A stretch of 64,000 nucleotides of DNA from a bacterium (GTDB lineage: Bacteria; Bacteroidota; Ignavibacteria; Kapaibacteriales; UBA2268). The stretch lies in the NCBI GenBank assembly GCA_030431515.1, contig JAUIIX010000006.1, forward strand, positions 1-64,000, given 5' to 3'. Under the pieces are notes generated by a model. That model worked only from the letters and a program-made list of their open reading frames with translations. It ran no database searches and was not told the DNA's origin. The position numbers and the translations under genes were made by a program. Below are positions 23,081 through 31,752 of this stretch, in pieces (the stretch's first letter is position 1; every line of letters begins with the position of its first letter).

Positions 23081-23207
23081 TCTTCGCTTCGCTCTGAATG
23101 ACGGAGGGGTTTTTGGGGGATTTAGTTTTAACCTTCCGAAGGTTTTGAACCTTCGGAAGGTTTCTAATATCGTTTAAAATGGATTCTTCGCTTCGCTCTG
23201 AATGACG
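23081..23207. repeat. Right arm of ~120-bp inverted repeat
   Basis: Reverse complement of 22329..22450, including the nested AACCTTCCGAAGGTT/AACCTTCGGAAGGTT hairpin. Confidence 0.9.
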
Positions 23208-23277
23208 AGATCTAAGATTCTGAAACAAATTCAGAATTATGATATTTCGACTATGCCCAATGCTTATTAATGTAACT

Positions 23278-23305
23278 GTAGTGAACGCAAATTTGCGTTC
23301 ACTAC
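23278..23305. repeat. 28-bp palindrome, core type A (perfect)
   Basis: GTAGTGAACGCAAATTTGCGTTCACTAC. Confidence 0.92.
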
Positions 23306-23405
23306 TTAGATAGTTTTGTTTTAGACACGATAAATCTCTACATTTTTGTTGGTTTTTTGACACTATGAATGACAGGACTAAGCTCTGGAATGTATAACCA
23401 AAAAA

Positions 23406-23427
23406 AAAGCGACTAAGTCGCTTTTAA
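23406..23427 (-). terminator. Terminator downstream of UXS-like gene
   Basis: AAAAGCGACTAAGTCGCTTTT. Confidence 0.75.
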
Positions 23428-23429
23428 AT

Positions 23430-24368
23430 TTACATTCCTAATCTTTCTTTGAAGTTCTTTATTGTTTTGTCGAGACCTTCTTTTCTATTTACTTTGGCTT
23501 CCCAATTTAATATTGTGTTAGCACGGGTTGTGTCTGGTTTTCTAATTTTTGGGTCGTCTGATGGTAAGTCTTGGAAGATAATTTCGCAATTAGGATTAAT
23601 TAAATCACGAATTTCCTCTGCAAGTCCTAACATTGTGATTTCATCAGGATTACCAATATTTACAGGGTCATTTTCTTTTGATAGTAATAATCTGTGGATT
23701 CCTTCTACTAAGTCGTCAACATAACATACTGAACGAGTTTGAGAGCCATCTCCGTAAACTGTTAATGGTTCGTTGTTTAATGCTTGATTAATAAAATTAG
23801 GAATTGCTCTTCCATCATTTATTCTCATTCTTGGACCATAAGTGTTGAATATACGTAGAATACGAGTATCGACATTATGGTAGCGATGATAAGCCATTGT
23901 CATTGCTTCTGCGAAACGCTTTGCTTCGTCATATACTCCACGCATTCCGACAGGGTTTACATTTCCCCAATAGTCTTCTTTTTGCGGATGAATAAGTGGG
24001 TCGCCATATACTTCTGATGTAGATGCAATTAGGAAAGTAGCATTTTTAGCTTTTGCAAGTCCAAGTGCTTTATGAGTTCCAAGTGAACCAACTTTAAGAG
24101 TTTGTATTGGAAATTTTAAGTAATCAATTGGAGAAGCTGGAGATGCAAAATGTAAGATATAGTCTAAATCTTCTTCTACATAGATGTAATTTGTAACATC
24201 ATATTCAATAAATTTGAATTTTTTGTTACCCATTAGATGTGCTATATTTTCTGGACTTCCTGTGATAAAATTATCCATACAGAAAACATTATCACCTTCA
24301 GCGATAAATCTGTCACATAAATGTGAGCCAAGAAAACCGGCACCACCAGTTATTAATACATTTGCCAT
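23430..24368 (-). CDS. UDP-glucuronate decarboxylase (UDP-xylose synthase)-like SDR
   Basis: [60 protein letters not shown]. Confidence 0.9.
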   Translation of the reverse strand: MANVLITGGAGFLGSHLCDRFIAEGDNVFCMDNFITGSPENIAHLMGNKKFKFIEYDVTNYIYVEEDLDYILHFASPASPIDYLKFPIQTLKVGSLGTHKALGLAKAKNATFLIASTSEVYGDPLIHPQKEDYWGNVNPVGMRGVYDEAKRFAEAMTMAYHRYHNVDTRILRIFNTYGPRMRINDGRAIPNFINQALNNEPLTVYGDGSQTRSVCYVDDLVEGIHRLLLSKENDPVNIGNPDEITMLGLAEEIRDLINPNCEIIFQDLPSDDPKIRKPDTTRANTILNWEAKVNRKEGLDKTIKNFKERLGM

Positions 24369-24374
24369 AAATTA

Positions 24375-25622
24375 TTATTCCTCAAATTCTCTTTTAAATG
24401 GTACAAACCACTGTTCGCCTATACTCATATTGATGTATAGTCTTCCAAAATATTCTTTTACTAAAGGAGAGCTAATTTCACCTCTTGTTCCTAATACTAA
24501 AGCAATATCAAACATTGCATTTTTACCAAAAGGAGCTGTTAAACCTACACTTAAATACTGCTCACTAATTGGAATATCATTAACCATCATATAAAGTTCT
24601 TTGTAACCTAATCCAAATCTATAAGTAAATTTATCAAGTGTTCTAGCACCTGAAGATTTATTTCCTAATCTTTCTGCACCTATGGTAAAACTATTTAAAC
24701 TTTTGAATTTAGCATTATTACCTGTATTGTAAGTAAAATTAGTAAAATCTTGAGTATAAAAGTCAGATGAAATTCTAAATTTATTTAATTTATAACTTAA
24801 TCCAAAACCTAATGAAGCAGGTACTTCAATTTTAGAGTTTTCAGTAAATGTTGTGTCAACTACCCTATTATTTGAACCAATTAAATCATAATATGATAAG
24901 TAAATTAATTCTGAGTTCATTCTCAATAATGTAGCATTTTCGTAATAGGCACCGAAAGATAAATCTTTATAAGTTAGATTCAAACCAATTTTTTGATTTG
25001 TTCCGTTGAATGAATTTTTTCTTCCAGTATATGAATTGTGTGCATAAGATTCGTTACTAAATGTAAGTGCATCACGTTGGATATTACCTAAATATACATT
25101 TTGTGTAAATCCAATTGACATAAAACTTAAGGGTTTTATTGCACCACCAAAATATAGTTTTTTTAGTCCGCCGGCACCACTATTTTCTAATTTACCGCTT
25201 ACTTGTAAATTATCAACTACTTTGGAAAAACCAGATGCAATTGAATAATTAACTTGACTATATGAATTTAAACCAAATCCGGCACTTAATCCTAAACTTG
25301 TATCTATTGAGAACATGATATTTAGTCCGTCGATAGCTCCATAATTTTGATATAATGAATTATCGGCTGACTCTATTAAATTTTGTTGGAATCTATATCC
25401 TAATTGAATTCTTGTTAGTTCGTTGTATGACCACATAGCAGGATTAATTAGATTAATACTATGTGTACTCGGAACAGCAATTGCAGTACCACCAGCACCC
25501 CAATATGCAGCACCTTGAACGTTTTCTAAGTCTCCAATTCCAAAAGATGAATAGTTAGAACCACCTTCAGAATAAAGAGATGTTGAGTATAAGAATAGTA
25601 ATATGCTTAATAATTTTATCAA
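24375..25622 (-). CDS. Outer-membrane beta-barrel protein
   Basis: Signal peptide, repeated amphipathic strands; ATGA overlap with upstream gene. Confidence 0.65.
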   Translation of the reverse strand: MIKLLSILLFLYSTSLYSEGGSNYSSFGIGDLENVQGAAYWGAGGTAIAVPSTHSINLINPAMWSYNELTRIQLGYRFQQNLIESADNSLYQNYGAIDGLNIMFSIDTSLGLSAGFGLNSYSQVNYSIASGFSKVVDNLQVSGKLENSGAGGLKKLYFGGAIKPLSFMSIGFTQNVYLGNIQRDALTFSNESYAHNSYTGRKNSFNGTNQKIGLNLTYKDLSFGAYYENATLLRMNSELIYLSYYDLIGSNNRVVDTTFTENSKIEVPASLGFGLSYKLNKFRISSDFYTQDFTNFTYNTGNNAKFKSLNSFTIGAERLGNKSSGARTLDKFTYRFGLGYKELYMMVNDIPISEQYLSVGLTAPFGKNAMFDIALVLGTRGEISSPLVKEYFGRLYINMSIGEQWFVPFKREFEE

Positions 25623-26926
25623 ATGTTTGGTCTTTTAGAATAAATAATTAATAATTTAGGTCTTTTGCTAATATCTGGATTGTTAGAACCGAAAAACTTA
25701 TATTTATCAAAATAAGTAAGTTCTACTAAGGCACTTGTTCCTCTTGCAGGACTTAATACAAATTGTCCTTTGCCTTCTTTTCTATTCCAAGAGTCCATTA
25801 ATGGAGTAATATTAGAAAAAGTATATTTATCAGGAATTGAATCGTTAGCAACAGCTAAGTATGGCCAGGTTCCAAGATTGTCTGATTCTGGAGTAAAGAA
25901 TGGGTCTTCACTCGATGCACCAGCAATATAAATGCTTCTACCAAATGAACCAAATTCTGAGTTATTAGTGTCTAATGTTAATTCTAATTGACAGCTTAAA
26001 ATAGCAGATAGAGGAGGAATTTCTGAAATATCAAAATCAAATTGAGTTCTTGTGCGACCTGTTCCTTGAAGATAAATATCATCATCTTCTTCAATTTCTG
26101 GAGCAAAGGGATAATAAGCTGATATTGAATTTTTTAAGTAAATTGTAGTGTCTTTACCTGCTTTATTAACTACTAATTTGATTTGAGTATTATATAAAGT
26201 GTCTAAATCTGATCTATTAATAAACCTGTTTATTACTTTTGAGTTTTGTCCTGCTTTAAGACCGATTGAGTAAGAATGGAATAAATATCTATTCTCAGCT
26301 TTAGTTAGGTCTAATGTTTTAGTTGAATCAGTCCAAATGCTTCTAATTGAGTCTTCTTTTGCAGCAAAAGTGAACCATTTTAGAATTAATTGTTTGTCAA
26401 TTTCAATTTTGAAAGGAATAGAGTCTTTCGGCTCTGCTTTTCCAGAAAATTCACCAACTTGATAATTAAATATACTTGTATTGTCGTTAGCATCAAAAAT
26501 ATCAGAGAAAGAGTTAAATCTTGATATACTATCTAATACTTCGTGAACTGTAAATTCTTGTTCAAAGTTAGTAGTATCACCGAATGTATATTTGTCAGGA
26601 AATAAGTATAGAGTGGCTTCTTTTATGTCTAATTCACTTATATATGACATATCTTTTGGTAAACCAAAAAATCTATATAAAACGTGCGACTTGTAATTAT
26701 TAGATCTACCTAATAATTGAAATTGCATATTGAATGGTCCATCTAATTCTTTATAATGTTGCGATTTGCTAGTAATTAAAGCAGCATCATTAGAAGATAA
26801 AGAATAAACAGTAAGAGTATCTTGAACCAAAGGTATTTCTACAGGAACTTCATTACAAGAAGTAAGATGAGAAATAGAGTAAATACCAAATAGAAAAAGC
26901 GAAAGTTTTAAAAAAGTGTTTTTCAT
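25619..26926 (-). CDS. Secreted lipoprotein of unknown function (DUF4270-like architecture)
   Basis: Lipobox-like ISHLTSCNE; paired with OMP gene. Confidence 0.5.
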   Translation of the reverse strand: MKNTFLKLSLFLFGIYSISHLTSCNEVPVEIPLVQDTLTVYSLSSNDAALITSKSQHYKELDGPFNMQFQLLGRSNNYKSHVLYRFFGLPKDMSYISELDIKEATLYLFPDKYTFGDTTNFEQEFTVHEVLDSISRFNSFSDIFDANDNTSIFNYQVGEFSGKAEPKDSIPFKIEIDKQLILKWFTFAAKEDSIRSIWTDSTKTLDLTKAENRYLFHSYSIGLKAGQNSKVINRFINRSDLDTLYNTQIKLVVNKAGKDTTIYLKNSISAYYPFAPEIEEDDDIYLQGTGRTRTQFDFDISEIPPLSAILSCQLELTLDTNNSEFGSFGRSIYIAGASSEDPFFTPESDNLGTWPYLAVANDSIPDKYTFSNITPLMDSWNRKEGKGQFVLSPARGTSALVELTYFDKYKFFGSNNPDISKRPKLLIIYSKRPNI

Positions 26927-26933
26927 TATTATT

Positions 26934-28403
26934 TTATTTAACTAAATCTCTATATGCTTTTTCGAATTCCATTGTGTTTTCGTCCCAACCAAATTCTTCG
27001 TAAATACAATTTTTAGTAATGCCAAAGAAAGATTCACTATCAGCATATAATTCTAATGCTCTTTTGAAAGATTCGATTAATGATTTAGAACTAGCATCTT
27101 TCATAGCTATACAGTTTCCATCTTCTCCATCAACATCTTCTGCTATTTCATTTAAAGCACAGTTAATAGGAGTTATTGGAACTGCACCATATTTACAAGC
27201 GTGCATAAACTGCATTCCTAATGCTTCTAATGGAGCTAAAGAAAAATACATATCACTTCCTGCCATTATAGTATGAGCGATATATTCGTCAAATCCTATT
27301 GAAACTTGTAGTTTTTCAGGATTGTTATTTGAGATTTCAGTTAATCTATCTCTGTATTCTTTATCTCCGTCACCCATAATAACAATTTGAATATCTTCTT
27401 TTAGTAATTCTTCAATAGATTCTAAAAGATAATCAAAACCTCTGGATTTAGAGAAATTACTTACGATACCAAACATAGCTCTTTTCGGATGGTATTCAAA
27501 TCCAAATTTATTAACTAATTCAACTTTATTGTTGTATTTGAAGTTTTCCCAATCGTCATCAACTAATTTATTAACTAAGTATTCATCTTTTACAGGGTTC
27601 CAAAGCCAATGATCAATCCCTGGTTTAATAACAGAAATATTTTTCATTTTAGCTTTGATGATAGTAGAAAGTCCATTAGAATTTTCTGTATCATTTGCAA
27701 TGTGTTCTAAGTATTTAGCATCAGTTACTACTAATTTATCTGAAAAAGTAATTCCTGCTTTTAATAAATTTACTTTGTTTTTATTTTTAATTTGTTTTAA
27801 ATACTCATCAGGGAGATTCAAATATTTTGATTCTTTCCAGTCAAATTCACCTTGATCATAAAAATCTTGAATAGTGAATAAGAATTTAGTATTTTTAAAT
27901 TCATCCGGATAGATTGCTCTTGCCATAACTGGAACTAAAGCAGACATCCAATCATTGATATGAATTACATCTGGGAACCAACTAAGCAAATTACATGTAT
28001 CAATAACACTTCTACAAAAGAAAGCAAATCTTTCTAAATTATTTGGAAATTCTTCTGCAGACTTATTGTCTTGAATTACACCTTTTAATTTATTGAAATA
28101 TACATCATTAGTAGTAATATAAGATTGAACTTTACTACGAGTGTTTTGAAAAGATGACGATTTAATAGTAGCAAAATCTTCGATATCACCAATTTGTATT
28201 GGCATTTCTCTCAATCTATTAATATCGTGAATTCTATTCTTTCTTTCAGAGATATAACCATACTTAGGTATCATTATTCTCGAATCTAAACCTTTTTCTT
28301 TAAGTGATAAGCTTAAACCAGAATTATAATCAGCAGAATCTGTCCATTTACAATAAGGTAAAATCTCACCAGACACATTTAAAATACTAAGTTGTTTTGC
28401 CAT
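26934..28403 (-). CDS. glgA: Glycogen/starch synthase (GT5)
   Basis: EILPYCKWTDSADYNSGLSLSLKEKGLDSRIMIPKYG; HINDWMSALVPV; GT-B C-terminal domain. Confidence 0.85.
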   Translation of the reverse strand: MAKQLSILNVSGEILPYCKWTDSADYNSGLSLSLKEKGLDSRIMIPKYGYISERKNRIHDINRLREMPIQIGDIEDFATIKSSSFQNTRSKVQSYITTNDVYFNKLKGVIQDNKSAEEFPNNLERFAFFCRSVIDTCNLLSWFPDVIHINDWMSALVPVMARAIYPDEFKNTKFLFTIQDFYDQGEFDWKESKYLNLPDEYLKQIKNKNKVNLLKAGITFSDKLVVTDAKYLEHIANDTENSNGLSTIIKAKMKNISVIKPGIDHWLWNPVKDEYLVNKLVDDDWENFKYNNKVELVNKFGFEYHPKRAMFGIVSNFSKSRGFDYLLESIEELLKEDIQIVIMGDGDKEYRDRLTEISNNNPEKLQVSIGFDEYIAHTIMAGSDMYFSLAPLEALGMQFMHACKYGAVPITPINCALNEIAEDVDGEDGNCIAMKDASSKSLIESFKRALELYADSESFFGITKNCIYEEFGWDENTMEFEKAYRDLVK

Positions 28404-28532
28404 TTTCTTCTATGTTATATAAGTAATCTACAAAATTACAAAAAAAATATGAGATATTAAAATCCGAGTGTTTTTATTCTATTTATAAGTTCTTTTAAGA
28501 GCATTATTTACAAGTGCTTATAATGTAAACAA

Positions 28533-28560
28533 AGAGTTATACTTATTTTAGTATAACTCT
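28533..28560 (-). terminator. Inverted repeat/terminator downstream of lipoprotein gene
   Basis: AGAGTTATACTTATTTTAGTATAACTCT. Confidence 0.55.
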
Positions 28561-28583
28561 TGTTGTATAATAATTAAATTATG

Positions 28584-29117
28584 TTATTTCAACTCTTTAA
28601 GTTCTTGCACATTGAAATTCTTCACTACTTCATCATAATTTTCGAAATTATAATTATTTTGGATACCACTATCAAAATCAGTGATAATAACAATTTTTAA
28701 TTCTACATCGAACTCTGGACTTAACCCAAAATCTTTTGAGTGAATATACTCAATTTCTAAATATCCTGGCTCCATCCAATATCCCCATTCTATTGAGTAA
28801 TCGAAGCTTCCATCACTTTTATCGAAGTATATTTCTGTTCTTGGTATTAATTGCCAAGAATTTCTTGTTGTTCCGTATTCAGCCATATAAACTAAAACTA
28901 AACCCCTATCTATTACATTTTGTGTAATATTTGGATTGCTAATAGTAGCAAACATTTTAGGAATATTTGCGTCATATTGCCAGTTTGATGGTTTTAAAAC
29001 TACAAATTCAGATATCGCATCAACGTCATAAGTTTCATAGTAATTTTCTTCTGAACAAGAAGACATAAATACTGTAAAAACAACAGTAATTAAAGCTGTG
29101 TATAATAATTTTTTCAT
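28584..29117 (-). CDS. Lipoprotein of unknown function
   Basis: Signal peptide with lipobox (FMSSCSEE). Confidence 0.6.
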   Translation of the reverse strand: MKKLLYTALITVVFTVFMSSCSEENYYETYDVDAISEFVVLKPSNWQYDANIPKMFATISNPNITQNVIDRGLVLVYMAEYGTTRNSWQLIPRTEIYFDKSDGSFDYSIEWGYWMEPGYLEIEYIHSKDFGLSPEFDVELKIVIITDFDSGIQNNYNFENYDEVVKNFNVQELKELK

Positions 29118-29240
29118 GATTTTCTCCTAATTAATATAGAGTAAATACGAGCTATTTTAAAATATGTTAAAAAATATTTTTTTTATTTTTGAAAAAAATT
29201 TAATTTCGCTTATTGTAAATTTTAATTTAGAGGAAATATT

Positions 29241-29414
29241 ATGGCTAAAAAGCAAGAATTTGATGATGACTTTGAAGATGATTTTACTAGTGATAATTGG
29301 GATGATTCAAGTCATAGCGACGATGATTGGGATGATGATGTTAGCATAGATATGATAGATGATAGTTATCTAAATGATTTTGGTATAGATGAAGAAGAAG
29401 GTGATGATTTATAA
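29241..29414 (+). CDS. 57-aa Asp/Glu-rich small protein (absent from the ORF track)
   Basis: AGAGGAAAT upstream of ATG; MAKKQEFDDDFEDDFTSDNWDDSSHSDDDWDDDVSIDMIDDSYLNDFGIDEEEGDDL*. Confidence 0.65.
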   Translation: MAKKQEFDDDFEDDFTSDNWDDSSHSDDDWDDDVSIDMIDDSYLNDFGIDEEEGDDL

Positions 29415-29496
29415 AAAAAATTCACATAATGTTTTAATTATTAATTAATCATTAGTAAATTGAATTCTTTTATAAAACAAAACAATTATTTCTTCT

Positions 29497-30279
29497 ATGA
29501 ATTTGATAGCACAAATACACTGGGGTATATCTCCAGAAATATTTTCTTTTAGTTTTCTTACTCTTCGATGGTATGGACTTCTCTTTGCGGCGGGCTTTGT
29601 AGTTGGTTATAGAATTATGGAATGGATTTTCAAAAAAGAGGGTTATGACCATAAATTTTTAGATAATTTAACTATGACAATGGTGCTAAGTACTGTAATC
29701 GGAGCGAGATTAGGACATTGTTTGTTTTATTCTCCTGAATATTATTTATCTAACCCGATAGAAATACTCAAAGTATGGGAAGGTGGACTTGCGAGTCATG
29801 GTGCAGCTTTTGGAATTATTTTAGGATTGTTTATATTTGTAAAACGATTTTCGCAATTTTCTTTTATTTGGATATTGGATAGGATAGTAATTACAATTGC
29901 TCTTGCTGGTATGTTTATTAGGTTAGGCAATCTGATGAATTCAGAAATTTTGGGTATTCCGAGTGATATGCCTTGGGCTTTTGTTTTTGAAAACATTGAT
30001 AATATTCCGAGACATCCAGCCCAGTTGTATGAGTCAATTGCTTATTTGTTTATTTTTATATTTCTGTTTTTTAAATATAAGGCAAAAAAAGCAGAGATTA
30101 AAAGTGGCTTTTTATTTGGATCTTTTTTAATTGGTGTATTCGGAGCTAGATTTATTTTAGAATATTTTAAAGAGAATCAAGTTGCTTTTGAAGAAACTAT
30201 GCTATTAAATATGGGGCAAATCCTAAGTATCCCTTTTGTTTTAATTGGTCTTTATTTTGTGTTTATATATAAAAAGTAA
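29497..30279 (+). CDS. lgt: Prolipoprotein diacylglyceryl transferase
   Basis: LRWYGLLFAAGFVVGY, GARLGHCLFYSPEYY, GGLASHGAAFG, RLGNLMNSEI, HPAQLYES. Confidence 0.95.
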   Translation: MNLIAQIHWGISPEIFSFSFLTLRWYGLLFAAGFVVGYRIMEWIFKKEGYDHKFLDNLTMTMVLSTVIGARLGHCLFYSPEYYLSNPIEILKVWEGGLASHGAAFGIILGLFIFVKRFSQFSFIWILDRIVITIALAGMFIRLGNLMNSEILGIPSDMPWAFVFENIDNIPRHPAQLYESIAYLFIFIFLFFKYKAKKAEIKSGFLFGSFLIGVFGARFILEYFKENQVAFEETMLLNMGQILSIPFVLIGLYFVFIYKK

Positions 30280-30292
30280 TAAAGGAGTTATT

Positions 30293-31531
30293 ATGAGAAC
30301 TATCTTTTTAGTTATTATTGCTATGACATTAAATGTATTCAATGCTTTTGCTGATGAGGTGAATTTAGAGAATTGTATTAACCATATTGACATAATAAAC
30401 AAAAGTGCTGAATCAAGACTTGAATTTGAAAGACTTGAAAAATTAACAGAAGAGTTTATTAAATCAAATAAAATAACTGAAGATAAGGAATATATAATTC
30501 CAGTTGTGTTTCATGTATTTGGAACTGATTTTGCAGGTAAGGAAGTAAATTTGGATATTATTAAATCTGCACTAAATCACACGAATAATGACTTTAATGG
30601 ATTAAACAAAGATTATGAAACTTCTGACCCAAATTTTGATGAAGTAAAAAGTAAATTAAAAATTAAATTTGAATTAGCGAAGATAGATCCCGATGGAAAT
30701 CCTACCAATGGTGTTACTTTTCATGATCCTGTTGCTGGATTAGCTAATGATAATTCTAATATAAATGCTATAGTTTCTAATGTATCTTGGGATAATTTTT
30801 CTTATATGAATGTATTTATCACTTTAGATTTGTTTGGAGATGGAGTAGAAAACCAATCAGGTTTTGCTTATTACCCAAATAATTCTATGAGTAATTCTGG
30901 GTTAGCAAGAGTAGTTTATAATGGTAGATACTTATTAGGTAATACTAATGATAAGTTTGCTTCAGTATTGACACATGAATTTGGTCATTGGTTAAATTTG
31001 TTTCACACTTTTACCGGTGGTTGTACTTATCCAAATGATTATGTAGATGATACACCTCCTGTGGACAAAGCATATATGGGTTGCCCAGCTATTAATTGTG
31101 AGAACAATCCAATTAATGCAGAAAATTTTATGGATTACAATTCACAATGTTACTCAATGTTTACATCTGGACAAATTGATAGAATGAAAGCGGCTTTAGA
31201 ATTTGATTCAAGAAAAACATTATGGCAAGAAGATAATTTGATTAAAGTAGGTTTAGATGTTAATAATAGTGTTGATTTGTATGAAAATGATGTAGTTGTA
31301 TTTCCAAACCCAGTAACTAATGGCGAATTTAATATAAACAACTATAATAATAATTTAATTATTGATGAAATTAGTTTGTATGATATGTTAGGTAACAATA
31401 TTGCAAGCTATAAAAGTGTAAACCTATTAAAAACAATAGATGTCTCTAAATTAGAATCAGGGGTATATGTAGTTAGAATGAATTCAAACTACGGAATAAT
31501 TACAAAAAAGTTATTAATTCAAAAAAAATAA
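30293..31531 (+). CDS. Secreted zinc metalloprotease (M43-like) with T9SS type A sorting domain
   Basis: HEFGHWLNLFH; NFMDYNSQCYSMFTSGQIDRM; C-terminal VFPNPVTNGEFNINN...LESGVYVVRMNSNYGIITKKLLIQK; likely start ATG 30293. Confidence 0.9.
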   Translation: MRTIFLVIIAMTLNVFNAFADEVNLENCINHIDIINKSAESRLEFERLEKLTEEFIKSNKITEDKEYIIPVVFHVFGTDFAGKEVNLDIIKSALNHTNNDFNGLNKDYETSDPNFDEVKSKLKIKFELAKIDPDGNPTNGVTFHDPVAGLANDNSNINAIVSNVSWDNFSYMNVFITLDLFGDGVENQSGFAYYPNNSMSNSGLARVVYNGRYLLGNTNDKFASVLTHEFGHWLNLFHTFTGGCTYPNDYVDDTPPVDKAYMGCPAINCENNPINAENFMDYNSQCYSMFTSGQIDRMKAALEFDSRKTLWQEDNLIKVGLDVNNSVDLYENDVVVFPNPVTNGEFNINNYNNNLIIDEISLYDMLGNNIASYKSVNLLKTIDVSKLESGVYVVRMNSNYGIITKKLLIQKK

Positions 31532-31752
31532 TTTGGAATTTAATAATTAATATGTTAATTTAGAGTTAGTATTTTTTCAATTAATAAATAAAAAGTGCCT
31601 ATTGACAATATTTTTACTTTATTTTTCTAAGCTTTTTAAGCTGAACTAAAAAAAATTTGCATTTAAGAAAAAAAGTTTTTAAATTGGAAATTCTGAAAAA
31701 ATAATTTCAGGACTTTTAAAAATTAATTACACTCGAAAAATAAAGGTGATAT

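Larger units (their letters stand above)
22300..23306. repeat. Coding-free intergenic repeat island
   Basis: Multiple copies of GTCATTCAGAGCGAAGCGAAGAATCC, GGTCATTGAGCGTAGTCGAAATGT, AACCTTCCGAAGGTT hairpins and the 28-bp palindrome in both orientations. Confidence 0.9.

Noticed and set aside
23073-23363. 96-aa ORF on the minus strand
   Set aside because: Translation of intergenic repeats (LSSERKFAFTT, SRHSERSEES, PSVIQSEAKNP); a classic spurious ORF.
29164-29349. 61-aa plus-strand ORF
   Set aside because: Out of frame with the better-supported acidic ORF at 29241..29414 that has an RBS.
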